Positions 26,393 to 36,542 of a stretch of DNA of 64,000 nt are shown here, in pieces. Every line of letters starts with the position of its first letter. Positions within the stretch are counted from its first letter, which is position 1. Below the pieces are notes generated by a model. The model did no database searches and was not told where the DNA came from. It saw only the letters and a program-made list of their open reading frames with translations. The translations under genes and the position numbers were made by a program. The stretch spans positions 3,348,001 to 3,412,000 of the forward strand of contig NZ_CP071405.1 of NCBI RefSeq assembly GCF_022647325.1. The letters run 5' to 3'. The DNA is from Pantoea deleyi. Lineage in GTDB: Bacteria; Pseudomonadota; Gammaproteobacteria; Enterobacterales; Enterobacteriaceae.

Positions 26393-27289
26393 CCAGTGCG
26401 TAAAGGTGGTGACTGCGCGCGGCACCTGTGCCGCCCAGGGTCGCACGATCCACAGGCGGGTCGCAAATGCCTCTGCCGGCTGCCATTCGGGCAGCACCCG
26501 CCGCAGTGTTCCCGCCGCCAGCGCCTCACGGGCGCTGAAGTCAGGCAGCATGGCGATCCCCAGCCCCTGTAACGCGGCATCGCGGATCGACTCGCTGTTG
26601 TTGGTGGCGAAGCTGCCCTCAATCTGCACCTGCACCGGCTCGCGCTGCGCTGCCGTGACAAACCGCCAGCGCGGCGACTCCACGCCGCGCGGATAGTAAA
26701 GGCAGTTATGCTGCACCAGATCCTGCGGGTGCTGCGGTTCGCCCTGCGCCCTGAGATAGGCGGGTGACGCTACCAGCAGCGTCTGCGTATCACACAACGG
26801 CAGCGCCACATGGGTGTCCGGCAGCGTGTCGCTGTGTCGGATCGCCAGGTCATATCCCTCGTGGCTCAGCGACACCAGACGATCCGTCACATCCAGCTGC
26901 AGACGTACCTGCGGATAGTCGCGCAGAAACTCACCGATAAGCGGCACCAGTTGCTGACGGGCAAAGGCCACTGGCGCGGTCATACGTACCAGGCCTCGCA
27001 CCGGCCCGGCCTCGTCGCGCACGCTGAAAAAGCTCTGCTCAATACGGGTAAAGGGATCGCGCAGCTCCGCCACCAGCTTCTCGCCCGCCGGTGTCAGCCG
27101 TACGCTGCGCGTGGTGCGTTGCACCAGCAGCACACCCGCCCGCGCCTCCAGCTCTTTGATTTTCTGGCTCATCGCCGCCTTACTGACGCCGAGTCGCTCC
27201 GCCGCACGGGTAAAACTGCCCTGGTCCGCCAGCACGGTCAGCCAGTGCAGGTGCTCCCACAGCGTGTCGGTTTTCATCTCTTTCATCAT
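26369..27289 (-). CDS. LysR-family transcriptional regulator
   Basis: 306 residues with an N-terminal winged helix (LADQGSFTRAAERLGVSKAAM then MSQKIKELEARAG) and a substrate-binding domain. Divergent from the tautomerase gene with about 96 bases between, so that gene is its probable target. Met at 27277 (residue 5) is an alternative start. Effector unknown. Confidence 0.85.
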   Translation of the reverse strand: MMKEMKTDTLWEHLHWLTVLADQGSFTRAAERLGVSKAAMSQKIKELEARAGVLLVQRTTRSVRLTPAGEKLVAELRDPFTRIEQSFFSVRDEAGPVRGLVRMTAPVAFARQQLVPLIGEFLRDYPQVRLQLDVTDRLVSLSHEGYDLAIRHSDTLPDTHVALPLCDTQTLLVASPAYLRAQGEPQHPQDLVQHNCLYYPRGVESPRWRFVTAAQREPVQVQIEGSFATNNSESIRDAALQGLGIAMLPDFSAREALAAGTLRRVLPEWQPAEAFATRLWIVRPWAAQVPRAVTTFTHWLRARFGH

Positions 27290-27385
27290 TGTTCACTATA
27301 ATGAATAATCAATTCAGGCTACGCGCTTTTTCCCGCCGGTTAAAGGCTTCACCATAGGGTGCTTAACCCCAACGAGGAATAGGCT

Positions 27386-27775
27386 ATGCCACTGCTGCAA
27401 TTTGATGTGATTGAAGGTCGTTCAGAATCTGAACTGCGGACGCTGCTGGATGCGGCACACCGCGCCGTGCTCACCGCCTTTAAGGTACCGGAACGCGATC
27501 GCTACCAGATTGTTCAGGAAAACAAGCGTTATCAGATGGTGTTTCAGGATACCGGACTGGGATTCACCCGCAGCGACAATCTGGTACTGGTGCGGGTCTA
27601 CACCAGCCCGCGCAGCACGGAACAGAAACAGCACTTTATGGCCGAGCTGGCACGGGAGCTGCGTGAGCATTGTGGCGTCGGCGGCAATGACCTGATGATC
27701 AGCTTCATTACCAACGACAAAGGCGACTGGAGCTTTGCCGATGGCGAAGCGCAATATCTCACCGGCAAACTCTGA
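27386..27775 (+). CDS. Tautomerase-family protein
   Basis: 129 residues beginning MPLLQFDV, so processing would expose the N-terminal Pro used as catalytic base by the 4-oxalocrotonate tautomerase superfamily. The length suits the Tautomerase_2 group, which carries two fused beta-alpha-beta units. It is divergent from a LysR regulator. The substrate is unknown. Confidence 0.85.
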   Translation: MPLLQFDVIEGRSESELRTLLDAAHRAVLTAFKVPERDRYQIVQENKRYQMVFQDTGLGFTRSDNLVLVRVYTSPRSTEQKQHFMAELARELREHCGVGGNDLMISFITNDKGDWSFADGEAQYLTGKL

Positions 27776-27998
27776 AAAGCGTCGCGATCGTGATGCCACT
27801 GACGGTGCGCGCCAGCCACCGTCACGCCTGATCCCCCCTCTTCTGCCCGGCCCCTCAGCCAATCTGTTCATCACTGCACAAATCGGACCGGATATGTTGC
27901 AGCCCGATGACAGCCAATATAGATTGTCGAAAAACCATCCCACGCAGGTGGCCGGTTGCGCGACGCCTCGCGTAACCTTGTAGAGAGAGGATTTGCCG

Positions 27999-30290
27999 TT
28001 GTCCGAATTGGTGTCCGTGGCGTTATTTCTGGCCGCTATTGCAATCTATTCCTGTAAAGCCGGGCGTAACAAATTCTGGTTTGTGCTTGTTCTGATTCTG
28101 CTGGTGCTTTTTGTGGTGCTGAATGCCACCCTCTATGCCAGCAACTATTTCACCGGTGACGGCATTAACGATGCGGTGCTCTATACCCTCACCAACAGTC
28201 TGACCGGCGCGGGCGTCAGTAAATATGTGGTGCCGGCGATTGGCCTGATCATCGTGCTGTTCCTGCTGTTCTGCCTGCTGTCGTGGATCCTGCGGCGGCG
28301 CAGGCGTCCGCATCATCTGGGCTGGTCGCTGCTGGCGGCGGCCTGCGCGCTGGGGTCGGTTCAGACGACACCGGCCTTTCGCCAGGTCGCGACACTGGTG
28401 GTGTCGCACACCCAACTGGCCGATTCTGACTTCGATAACTTCTATAAAGTGCCGCGCAACCGCATTGAGAATCCGCACCTCAATGTGGTTTACATTTACG
28501 GCGAGAGCCTGGAGCGTACCTACTTCGACGCCAACGCTTTTCCGGGTTTAGCGCCGGAACTGAGCCGTCAGAAAGAGCAGAGCATCGATTTCAGCCAGAC
28601 CGAGCAGCTGCCGGGCACCGATTACACGATCGCGGGCATGGTCGCCTCACAGTGCGGTATCCCGCTCTTTGCGCCGTTTGACGGCAATGCGTCGGCCTCG
28701 CTTTCCAGCTTCTATCCGCAAAACGTCTGTCTGGGCGACATCCTGAAAAACTCAGGTTATGAAAACTGGTTTATCCAGGGTGCCGATCTGCGTTTTGCCG
28801 GTAAGGACATTTTCCTGAAGTCCCACGGTTTTGATCCGGCCAACCTCTATGGCTCGCAGGAGCTGAAAAGCCGCGTTGCCGATCCAACCTACCGCAATAA
28901 CTGGGGCTATTACGACGATACGGTGCTGGATGAAGTCTTTGAGAAGTATCAGGAACTCTCTCAGGCCGGGAAGCCTTTTGCGCTGTTTGCGCTGACCGTC
29001 GATACCCATCATCCCGACGGATTTATCTCACGCAGCTGTGAACGCAGAAGCTACAGCATGGAGGGTAAACCCAATCAGTCCTTTAGCGCGGTCGCCTGCT
29101 CACAGGAACATGTGGCGCGTCTGATTGCGCGCATCAAAGCGTCGCCGTGGTTCCGGAACACCGTGATTGTGGTGAGTTCGGATCATCTGGCCATGAACAA
29201 TACGGCACACCCCTGGCTGATAAAGCAGCCGCGCCGCAACCTGTTCATGGTGATCCGGGGTGATAAGCCGCAGGCGGAGCTGATGGAGGCGAAGCGCAGC
29301 ACGCTGGATAACGGCGCCACCCTGCTGGATATTCTGGGCGGCGACAATGCGATTGGCCTGGGCCGCAGCAGCCTCTCCTCGCTTTCGCTCTCGACCCAGT
29401 TCGACGACATGAAGAGCAAGGTGTCGAGCTGGAAGCCCGATATTATTCAGCTGTGGAACTTTCCGAAGAAGATGGACAACTTCACGATAGATAAGGCGAA
29501 GAGTACCTTCAGCTTCTCCGGGACGACCTTTAAACTGCCGATCCTGTTCCGCATCAGCGACAAACATGTTGAGCCGATGCCAGAGGGCGAATATTCCGCC
29601 CCGCTGCGCTATCAGCTCGCCGATTTTGCTCTCGATGATAAATTCGTCTGGGTGGATCGCTGCTTTAAGATGGCGCGACTCTGGCAGCCTTCGCTGGCGC
29701 TCTCCGGCGATCTCTGTGTGGCGATGGGGCAGCCCGGCGGCACGCCATCGGTTACGCTCGTCGATAAACCGCAGTGGAAAGGAAAAGTAGAGTTCCCGGC
29801 AGGCCCCGTCACAGAAGCGCGCTACCGGCAGAATCTGGCACAGATCCGGGTGGAAGATAACAATATTCGGTACAACGCCGACAGCTTCAGGCTCGATGTG
29901 CCGGGCGCACCGGAGAGCGTGAAAAGCTTCAGCGGCATCTCCCGGCCAGAGAGCTGGGGACGCTGGTCCAACGCCAATCTCGCGCCCGAGGTACGGATCG
30001 ATTATGTCGATGCGCTGCCAGCGAAGTTCGATCTGGTGATCACCGCACGCGCCTACGGCGCCAACGCACACCGGGCGATTCCGGTCCGGGTTGGCGATCA
30101 GGAGCAACTGCTGTCGCTGGGCGAGGAGATATCCACCCATACCCTGCATTTTGACAATCCCGGTGCCAGTCATCGTCTGGTGATTGCCCCGCCTGAACCG
30201 CAACTGAGTAACACCGGTAATATCACGGGTCAGGATCCCCGCAGACTCGGCATTGGCATGGTCGAAATTAAAATCGTACCGCAGTCTTAA
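27999..30290 (+). CDS. opgB: Phosphoglycerol transferase OpgB (MdoB)
   Basis: 763 residues, as in E. coli, beginning at TTG (as recalled for E. coli too) with GAGAGG 8 bases upstream; a second TTG two codons earlier is too close to that site. Four N-terminal membrane helices (residues 1-120) are followed by a large periplasmic sulfatase/alkaline-phosphatase-fold domain with [30 protein letters not shown] and [11 protein letters not shown], which hold the metal ligands and the active-site Thr. OpgB transfers phosphoglycerol from phosphatidylglycerol to osmoregulated periplasmic glucans. Confidence 0.96.
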   Translation: MSELVSVALFLAAIAIYSCKAGRNKFWFVLVLILLVLFVVLNATLYASNYFTGDGINDAVLYTLTNSLTGAGVSKYVVPAIGLIIVLFLLFCLLSWILRRRRRPHHLGWSLLAAACALGSVQTTPAFRQVATLVVSHTQLADSDFDNFYKVPRNRIENPHLNVVYIYGESLERTYFDANAFPGLAPELSRQKEQSIDFSQTEQLPGTDYTIAGMVASQCGIPLFAPFDGNASASLSSFYPQNVCLGDILKNSGYENWFIQGADLRFAGKDIFLKSHGFDPANLYGSQELKSRVADPTYRNNWGYYDDTVLDEVFEKYQELSQAGKPFALFALTVDTHHPDGFISRSCERRSYSMEGKPNQSFSAVACSQEHVARLIARIKASPWFRNTVIVVSSDHLAMNNTAHPWLIKQPRRNLFMVIRGDKPQAELMEAKRSTLDNGATLLDILGGDNAIGLGRSSLSSLSLSTQFDDMKSKVSSWKPDIIQLWNFPKKMDNFTIDKAKSTFSFSGTTFKLPILFRISDKHVEPMPEGEYSAPLRYQLADFALDDKFVWVDRCFKMARLWQPSLALSGDLCVAMGQPGGTPSVTLVDKPQWKGKVEFPAGPVTEARYRQNLAQIRVEDNNIRYNADSFRLDVPGAPESVKSFSGISRPESWGRWSNANLAPEVRIDYVDALPAKFDLVITARAYGANAHRAIPVRVGDQEQLLSLGEEISTHTLHFDNPGASHRLVIAPPEPQLSNTGNITGQDPRRLGIGMVEIKIVPQS

Positions 30291-30302
30291 CACCTTTTCG
30301 TC

Positions 30303-30334
30303 TCACGCCTCTGTCGACAATCGCAGAGGCGTGA
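30303..30334. terminator. Hairpin after opgB
   Basis: TCACGCCTCTG and CAGAGGCGTGA form a perfect 11-bp stem with a 10-base loop, 13 bases past the opgB stop. There is no U-tract, so intrinsic termination is uncertain. Confidence 0.4.
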
Positions 30335-30502
30335 CGCCCTGCCTGCTGCAAAATCTTGCGAAGCGTACCGCACGCCGCTACACGTTACCTGTTGTACTAA
30401 TTGATATTTTTCTGCAGGGCGCGCAAAATACAACCACATTGTCTGGTGATGTGCCGTATGCCTGTCATGATGCGTTATCGCCAGCATTGACAGGGAGGTG
30501 CC

Positions 30503-31303
30503 ATGATGAAAAACACATTAATCCGTACTCATAACGCGTTTAAAGCGCTACAGCGAGCCGGGATCGCCGATCGGCAGGCGGAGGCGATGCTTGAGGTGTT
30601 TACCCCTATGCAACAGAGTCAGCCAGGCAAACAGATCAGCAAACAACTCGGTCAGATTCGGGCCAGCGTTCATCAGACAGACAGCCGGTTTGACAGGTTT
30701 ATGGTCAGGGTCGACCAGACCGATAACCGGGTCAGCCAGCTGACGACCAAAGTCGATCAGATGGATACTCATCTCGGCAAACTGACGACGAAGGTCGACC
30801 TGATGGATACCCACCTCGGCAAACTTACAGCCAAAGTGGACCGGATGGATAATCATCTCGGCAAACTCACAGCCAAAGTGGACCGGATAGATACCCATCT
30901 TGGTAAACTCACAACCAAAGTGGACCAGATAGATAACCATCTCGGCAAACTAACGACTAAATTTGACCTGATGGATACCCATCTCAGCAAACTGACGACG
31001 AAGGTCGATCAGATGGATACCCATCTCGGCCTGCTCGCGACCAAAATCCATCACATAGACGAGCGGCTGGGCCATGTCGAAAGAAAAACCGATAAGCTGG
31101 CCGTCCGGTTTAATCATCTGGAAATCAGAATGGATAAGCTGGAAGCATTACTCAGCGATATGAATGTCCGCTTAACGTCAGCGGTGGACAACCTGAGAAA
31201 TGACGTGGCCGGCCTCAGCGCCGATATGCGCTGGATCAAGCGGTTATCGATTCTGATGACCACCACCCTGCTGGCGGCGGTCCTGAAAGATATCCTGCTG
31301 TGA
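30503..31303 (+). CDS. Coiled-coil membrane-anchored protein, DUF1640-like
   Basis: 266 residues. The N-terminal HNAFKALQRAGIADRQAEAM resembles the head of DUF1640 (CCDC90/FMP32-like) proteins; residues 79-190 are eight tandem 14-residue units of the type KLTTKVDQMDTHLG, with hydrophobic positions spaced as in a long coiled coil; residues 246-266 form one C-terminal membrane helix. It probably forms a rod anchored in the inner membrane. Strand neighbours are not co-directional. The bacterial role is unknown. Confidence 0.7.
   Translation: MMKNTLIRTHNAFKALQRAGIADRQAEAMLEVFTPMQQSQPGKQISKQLGQIRASVHQTDSRFDRFMVRVDQTDNRVSQLTTKVDQMDTHLGKLTTKVDLMDTHLGKLTAKVDRMDNHLGKLTAKVDRIDTHLGKLTTKVDQIDNHLGKLTTKFDLMDTHLSKLTTKVDQMDTHLGLLATKIHHIDERLGHVERKTDKLAVRFNHLEIRMDKLEALLSDMNVRLTSAVDNLRNDVAGLSADMRWIKRLSILMTTTLLAAVLKDILL
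30737..31072 (+). repeat. Eight tandem 42-bp repeats encoding 14-residue coiled-coil units
   Basis: Units start KLTTKV/KLTAKV and end DTHLG/DNHLG; differences are mainly at the fourth residue and the residue after VD. High DNA similarity between units suggests recent duplication, so copy number may vary between strains. Confidence 0.9.
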
Positions 31304-31318
31304 TCGGCCTGCAGCCGA

Positions 31319-32032
31319 TCAGGATCGATTGCGCAGCGCCTCCAGCTTTTCGCGCTGCTGACCGTCAGCCGTGAAGTTATCTTCCGCCAGCCAGCGCTGC
31401 AGACCCGTTTTCACCTGCGGCCATTCACTGTCGATAATGGAGAACCAGCTGGTGTCACGCGAGCGCCCTTTATAGACAATGGCCTGACGAAAGTCACCTT
31501 CATAGCGGAAACCGAGACGTGTTGCCGCTTTGCGGGAAGGGGCATTGCAGCTGTCACATTTCCACTCATATCGCCGGTAGCCCAGCGTCTCAAACGCGTA
31601 ACACATCAGCAGATAATGGGCTTCCGTTGCCATCCGGGTCTGTTTCAGCCTCGGTGAGAAAGCGACATGCCCGACCTCCATCACGCCATGTTCAGGCTGA
31701 ATGCGCATTAATGACAGAGTACCTGTCGCCTGCTCCGTTGCCAGATCGATAACAGCGAAATGCAGCGGATCGCGGCTGGTCTCGAGCTGACTCGCATAAT
31801 TCAGCCACGCCTGTCGATCGCTGAACGGCCCCATAAACATATATGTCCAGTCACGGCCATCTTCCGCCAGGGACCAGCACGCAGACAGCGCGTCGCCATG
31901 TTGTGCCAGACTGAACGGCTCCAGCCGGCACGTCTCACCAGTGAAAACCTGATGCTCAGGCAGAGGACGGGGCTGCCAGTCGGGTAAAGGTGCCCCGACC
32001 ATCTGTCCATATTGATTGATTTGATGTGACAT
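31319..32032 (-). CDS. GNAT N-acetyltransferase (RimJ/RimL-type)
   Basis: 237 residues. After an N-terminal segment, GTLSLMRIQPEHGVMEVGHVAFSP, the acetyl-CoA-binding stretch with RMATEAHYLLMCYAFE, and NAPSRKAATRLGFRYEG match the Acetyltransf_3 family. Such enzymes acetylate amino groups of proteins or small molecules. Divergent from the MocR regulator about 76 bases away, which may control it. Confidence 0.8.
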   Translation of the reverse strand: MSHQINQYGQMVGAPLPDWQPRPLPEHQVFTGETCRLEPFSLAQHGDALSACWSLAEDGRDWTYMFMGPFSDRQAWLNYASQLETSRDPLHFAVIDLATEQATGTLSLMRIQPEHGVMEVGHVAFSPRLKQTRMATEAHYLLMCYAFETLGYRRYEWKCDSCNAPSRKAATRLGFRYEGDFRQAIVYKGRSRDTSWFSIIDSEWPQVKTGLQRWLAEDNFTADGQQREKLEALRNRS

Positions 32033-32108
32033 ATCGCCTCCCGGCTGCGGATGATGTCAGCAGAGTGCCACTATCCTGGCAGGTGAAAAAGGACCACAAT
32101 CAGTAGAA

Positions 32109-33581
32109 ATGATAGATCCACGCGAGCAGACCATGACGTCAGAGATCACCGCCCTGCTGATGGCTCCCTTAACGGCAGCCGCCGGAACCACGCTGCAGCA
32201 GCAACTTTATCAGCGAATGATGCAGGCTATTTTGCAGGGGCAGCTTGCTGCCGGATCGCGCTTGCCGGCCACCCGGCAGCTGGCCCTGGAGCTGGGCGTG
32301 TCGCGCAATACCGTGCTTAACGTCTGGTCACAGCTGCAGGCGGAGGGCTATCTCACCAGCGACAGACAGGGCAGCCGGGTCAGCCCGCTGGCTCTGCCTG
32401 TGACTCAGGCGGAGGAGATGACGCCCGATAGCTGGCCCCTGGCAAATCGGATTGACGCCTTTCACCGCAACCCATGGATCGACACCGGCACACTGCCTTT
32501 GCGTCCCGGCATCCCGGCCCTTAACCACTTTCCAGTGGCGGCATGGCGACGGGCAATGAGCCAGGTCATGAGCCAGACCTCACCGCAGCGGCTCGGTTAT
32601 GGCGATCCTCTCGGCGAGCCCGAACTGCGGGCCGTGCTGGCGCAGCAGCTGCGCATCACACGCGGGGTGCGTTGCGATGCCGCACAGATTGTCATCACTG
32701 AAGGTACGCAGCAGGCGCTGATGCTGTGTGTTGCCCTGCTGACCAATCCGGGCGACGGTGGCTGGATCGAAGAGCCGGGCTATCGCGGTGCAAAAGCCGC
32801 ATTCCGGACGGGTGAGCTGAGCGTGGTGCCGATTCCGACCGATCAACAGGGAATGGCCCCCCGGCCAGCAGACTGGGCGCTGACGCCACCCCGTCTCATC
32901 TACACCACGCCTACGCATCAGTATCCGACCGGTTCAGTCATGAGCGCGGCCCGGCGTCTGGCGCTGATTGCGGCTGCGCGCCAGCAGCAGGCCTGGATTA
33001 TTGAAGATGATTACGATGGCGACTTCCATTATCACGGCGAACCCATCATGGCGATGCAGGGCATGAGCGGCAATGCGCCGGTTATCTATCTTGGCTCCTT
33101 CAGTAAGACACTGTTTCCTGCGCTGCGGATTGGTTTCATGGTGCTGCCCGCGTCACTCGTCAGCCGTCTGCGTCCGGCACTCGATCAGCTGCTGCGGGGC
33201 GGTAATCGTCTGGCGCAGCTGGCGCTGACACACTTTATTCTCAATGGGGATTATCGCCGTCATCTCGGCAAGATGCGTCGTCTCTACCGTCAGCGTCAGA
33301 CATCACTGCGCAGCGAACTGCAGCGCACGGCGGGTCGGGCCGTGCCGTTGCTGGGCGGTGAAAGCGGTATGCATCTGGTGCTGCCTCTCGATTCGCAGTG
33401 GGATGACAGGGCCATCGCCCAAAGACTGCATCAGGCAGGTTTCGCGCCTGCGGCGCTCTCGACTTTTTATCTGACTGAACCGGCACAATCCGGGCTGGTG
33501 ATGGGCTATGGCAACAGCAGTGACACGCAAATTGCAGCGGCCACGCGCCTGCTGGGCCGGTTACTGGACTGGCCGGATTAA
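32109..33581 (+). CDS. MocR/PdxR-type GntR regulator with aminotransferase domain
   Basis: 490 residues (482 if ATG 32133 is used). The N-terminal GntR winged helix includes LPATRQLALELGVSRNTVLNVW; the C-terminal two thirds are a fold-type I aminotransferase domain, with YLGSFSKTLFPALRIGF carrying the pyridoxal-phosphate Lys and DDYDGDFHYHGEP the Asp that contacts the cofactor nitrogen. MocR proteins sense PLP or amino-acid adducts. PdxST genes, the usual PdxR targets, are not nearby; the divergent GNAT gene is a candidate target. Confidence 0.88.
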   Translation: MIDPREQTMTSEITALLMAPLTAAAGTTLQQQLYQRMMQAILQGQLAAGSRLPATRQLALELGVSRNTVLNVWSQLQAEGYLTSDRQGSRVSPLALPVTQAEEMTPDSWPLANRIDAFHRNPWIDTGTLPLRPGIPALNHFPVAAWRRAMSQVMSQTSPQRLGYGDPLGEPELRAVLAQQLRITRGVRCDAAQIVITEGTQQALMLCVALLTNPGDGGWIEEPGYRGAKAAFRTGELSVVPIPTDQQGMAPRPADWALTPPRLIYTTPTHQYPTGSVMSAARRLALIAAARQQQAWIIEDDYDGDFHYHGEPIMAMQGMSGNAPVIYLGSFSKTLFPALRIGFMVLPASLVSRLRPALDQLLRGGNRLAQLALTHFILNGDYRRHLGKMRRLYRQRQTSLRSELQRTAGRAVPLLGGESGMHLVLPLDSQWDDRAIAQRLHQAGFAPAALSTFYLTEPAQSGLVMGYGNSSDTQIAAATRLLGRLLDWPD

Positions 33582-33657
33582 TCCGGCGTGGGGCGGGATG
33601 GCACAGCCCGGCTGATGACGCCGCATAACCGAAGCCGGTGGCACCAGGCGTTTCCGC

Positions 33658-33690
33658 AAAAAAAAAGCCGGTCATCACGACCGGCTTTTT
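33658..33690. terminator. Bidirectional terminator
   Basis: AAAAGCCGGTC and GACCGGCTTTT form an 11-bp stem around a short ATCAC loop, with A- and T-runs outside. It serves both the MocR gene and the converging RcnB-like gene. Confidence 0.9.
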
Positions 33691-33693
33691 GAC

Positions 33694-34200
33694 TCAGCCA
33701 CGGAAGAAGATATCACCTGATTTACCCATGACGATCTTGCCGGTGTCATTGGTAATCAGAATGTAGTTGGCGTTGATGTAAGCCCAGTGGGTATTTTCCT
33801 GTGGCGCAGGCAGGTTACGTTTCTGCCACTCGCCAATGGTGTAGGTTTTACCGGTGTACTTCTCTGGCACGGTATCACCGATTTTATACTCTTTATAATC
33901 GATGATGATGGTGCTCAGTTCGTAATTAGGCCGCGCGCCGTTGGACGGTGCAGGTGTGGTTGGCGTAATGCCATCATTGGATTGTGAGCTGGCCGGTGCC
34001 TGGCTTTGCGGCGCACCGGTATCCGGCTGAGCCGTACCTGCATCAGGCGCAGCAGGCTGCGTACCGGGATTCGCGGGCTGAACCTGTGGCGGTGGCGGAA
34101 CGTTATCCGTTGCTTCGCCAGCGGCCTGAACAGCAGGGATCAGGCTCAGCGAGCCAACCAGTAATCCCATTGATAAAAGTACACGTTGAGTCCTGCGCAT
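33694..34200 (-). CDS. RcnB-family periplasmic protein
   Basis: 168 residues. A signal peptide (MRRTQRVLLSMGLLVGSLSLIPAVQAA) is followed by a 60-residue linker rich in Pro, Ala, Gln and Thr, then the RcnB domain (IIIDYKEYKIGDTVPEKY, AYINANYILITNDTGKIV). RcnB family members are small periplasmic proteins; E. coli RcnB affects nickel/cobalt efflux. The Pro-rich linker is longer than I recall for RcnB. ATG 34200 is preferred over the GTG at 34212. No metal exporter gene is adjacent. Confidence 0.8.
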   Translation of the reverse strand: MRRTQRVLLSMGLLVGSLSLIPAVQAAGEATDNVPPPPQVQPANPGTQPAAPDAGTAQPDTGAPQSQAPASSQSNDGITPTTPAPSNGARPNYELSTIIIDYKEYKIGDTVPEKYTGKTYTIGEWQKRNLPAPQENTHWAYINANYILITNDTGKIVMGKSGDIFFRG

Positions 34201-34331
34201 AATGATTTCCACGTTAAATTTTGACAGTCAGGCTAAAGACAATGTTTATGGCACTTCAGTTCCGGCGCGCTGATGCGCTTTGCAGGAAAAACAGCGCGAC
34301 TCACTTCACTGCACACAGGCCAGCTAACCGG

Positions 34332-35588
34332 TTACTGTGAGACCACTTTATCCTGAGTTGCCAGATCGACCAACAGCGCAATGCCTAAATAGTTGCTCCA
34401 GTTAAAGCCGTTCTGCAGCACCACAATCGCATTACCGTTCCGTTTATCGTAGCCGATAAAGCTGGCGTAACCACCGATGTAACCTACCTGATAGGTAATC
34501 TGCTGCCCGTCGACCGTGTCAGTCACCCAGGCAATATTCTGCGTCTGTGAACCCTGCTGATACCAGGCCTGCCCAACCGCGGCGAACGCACGATCCCGCG
34601 CCGTATCCCCGGTAGCACGCAGATGCGCGCGCAGATAGGCGCTGAGATCACGCGCATTACTGTATAGACTGGCCGCGGCCACCATATTGCCGTGGAAATG
34701 CCAGTCGGGCGTCAGCGAACCGCGACGGATGAATTTCGGCTGATCGCCGGCATGTCCCAGCGCACGTAGCGGATAGCCCGTCAGCGTTTCCGGCACAAAA
34801 CTGCTCTGATTCATCCTGAGCGGCGCGAAGATCAGCGCTGAGGCCTGCGCCTGAATATCCTGATGAAAACGGGTGCGCAGGATATAACCGAGCAGCGCAT
34901 AGCCCAGGTTTGAGTAGTGCGGCACGCGTACGGCTGGCGCGGTGAAATCCGCCAGATAGCTCAGCAGCGTGTCGCTGTCGAGATTGCCATAGAAGTTCTC
35001 GCCGGTGCCCAGGTAACCGATAAACTGCGCCAGCATCGGCAGATCCATATCCTGACGCGGCAGACCGGAGGTATGCGTCACCAGCTGCAGCAACGTGATG
35101 CGCCGCGCATCCGCGCTGAGCCTTACGTTCTCTGGCAACAGATCCGCCAGAGTATCACTCCAGCGCAGCCTGCCCTGCTCCACCAGCTGGATGATCACCT
35201 CTGCCGTGATGCCTTTACTCAGCGATCCCAGCGCAAACAGGGTATCCGGCGTGATCGGGTGGCGATGCACCCGGTCGGTGACGCCAAAGGGGTAAAAGCG
35301 CGTCGGACCATCATGATGGATGACCGCAATGCTGATCCCGGGAACCTGCTTCTGCTGCATGTAGTGCTGCACGATGTCATCGACGTTTTCGTCAAAGGTG
35401 GCATGCGTAAGATAAACACGATCGCTTACCGGCGCAGAGGTCTGCGACAGGGTGCCGCAGCCTGCCAGCAGGAAGAGGATGATCGGCGTCAACAGCCTGA
35501 GCACGCAGGTGGCCCGGTGGCGGCGAGAAGCAGCCCCCTCAACGCAGTCGGCATCCGCCTGGCAGACAGTAAATCCATTTTTCATCAT
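34332..35588 (-). CDS. Serine beta-lactamase-fold hydrolase lipoprotein
   Basis: 418 residues. LFLLAGCG with Cys44 is a lipobox after a hydrophobic segment, suggesting lipid anchoring, though the 28 residues before it are long for a signal peptide. The catalytic SLSK (Ser122-Lys125) and the second motif Tyr225-Ser-Asn227 match class C beta-lactamase and peptidase S12 proteins; HTSGLP is also typical. A KTG box is not obvious (GYIGGYASFIG stands in its place). More likely a peptidase or esterase than a resistance enzyme. Confidence 0.82.
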   Translation of the reverse strand: MMKNGFTVCQADADCVEGAASRRHRATCVLRLLTPIILFLLAGCGTLSQTSAPVSDRVYLTHATFDENVDDIVQHYMQQKQVPGISIAVIHHDGPTRFYPFGVTDRVHRHPITPDTLFALGSLSKGITAEVIIQLVEQGRLRWSDTLADLLPENVRLSADARRITLLQLVTHTSGLPRQDMDLPMLAQFIGYLGTGENFYGNLDSDTLLSYLADFTAPAVRVPHYSNLGYALLGYILRTRFHQDIQAQASALIFAPLRMNQSSFVPETLTGYPLRALGHAGDQPKFIRRGSLTPDWHFHGNMVAAASLYSNARDLSAYLRAHLRATGDTARDRAFAAVGQAWYQQGSQTQNIAWVTDTVDGQQITYQVGYIGGYASFIGYDKRNGNAIVVLQNGFNWSNYLGIALLVDLATQDKVVSQ

Positions 35589-35824
35589 TTAAACATAAAC
35601 TTAACGCGGTAAAGCACGTAACAGGCGGGCGGTAGCGCAAAAATGTACCACAAAGTGCAGCGGGCTATCGCCTGCTTAACGGCCGGAAACAGGGGCTAAA
35701 TACGGTTTAACCGCCAGAGACGCCGCAACGGGGTTAGCTGTCTTGTGGCCCGCAAGGGTGTACACTGCTGCGGTTTTATGGCTCAACGCCACGCTGAAAT
35801 TTGATACGCCCGGGAGGCAACCGC

Positions 35825-36493
35825 ATGAAAGAAGGCCCACTGTCCGAAAAAGAGCTGCAATGGCTGGAAGATATGCTGGAAAAATATGGCAGCGAAGCGT
35901 CAATTATTGATGTCTCCGAGCTGGATGGTCTGCTGACTGCCGTCCTCTCTGGCCCCGTGACCATCGAACCCAGCCAGTGGCTGGTCGCGCTCTGGGGTGG
36001 CGAGAAGCATATTCCCAAATGGAGCAATGAGCGGGAAATGACCCGCTTTATGTCGCTCTGCTTCCAGCATATGAATGACGTGGCTGACCGCTTATCGGAA
36101 TTCCCGGAGCAGTTCGAACCGCTGTTTGGCATCCGCGAGATGGAGGGTCTGGAGTTTACCGTGGTTGAAGAGTGGTGCTTTGGCTACATGCGCGGTGTCT
36201 CGCTAAGCGACTGGTCTGGTCTGCCGCCTGACCTGCAGCCTGCGCTGGACGCCATCGCCCTGCACGGCACGGAAGAGAACCTCGACAGAATCGACGCCCT
36301 GACACCGGAAGAGATGGAAGCCAGCATTGAGGCGATCCGCCCGGCAGCCCTGGCGCTGCACGATCACTGGATCTCTCAGCCTGAAGCCATTCCTGTTCCG
36401 CAGAAGCCCGTGTCGGCAGAGAAAATGCCAGGTCGCAACGATCCCTGCCCGTGCGGCAGCGGTAAAAAATATAAGCAGTGCTGCCTGCACTGA
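35825..36493 (+). CDS. YecA-like UPF0149 protein with C-terminal SEC-C zinc motif
   Basis: 222 residues, close to E. coli YecA. The UPF0149 domain (residues 1-180, with [19 protein letters not shown]) is followed by a linker and a SEC-C motif, [20 protein letters not shown], whose CxC-x8-CC binds zinc. Related SecA-tail motifs bind ribosomes and SecB. ATG 35825 follows GGGAGG and is preferred. A terminator follows. Confidence 0.88.
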   Translation: MKEGPLSEKELQWLEDMLEKYGSEASIIDVSELDGLLTAVLSGPVTIEPSQWLVALWGGEKHIPKWSNEREMTRFMSLCFQHMNDVADRLSEFPEQFEPLFGIREMEGLEFTVVEEWCFGYMRGVSLSDWSGLPPDLQPALDAIALHGTEENLDRIDALTPEEMEASIEAIRPAALALHDHWISQPEAIPVPQKPVSAEKMPGRNDPCPCGSGKKYKQCCLH

Positions 36494-36507
36494 TTAAACG
36501 TGCCGAG

Positions 36508-36542
36508 CTGCCGGGCGGATGAGTGCCTGGCAGGTTTTAAAA
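36508..36542 (+). terminator. Terminator after the YecA-like gene
   Basis: CTGCCGGGC faces GCCTGGCAG (9 pairs, one G-T) with an 8-base loop, followed by GTTTTAAAA, 15 bases after the stop codon. Confidence 0.6.

Noticed and set aside
34332..35588. AmpC-type antibiotic resistance gene
   Set aside because: Only two of three active-site motifs are visible and there is no neighbouring ampR-like regulator.
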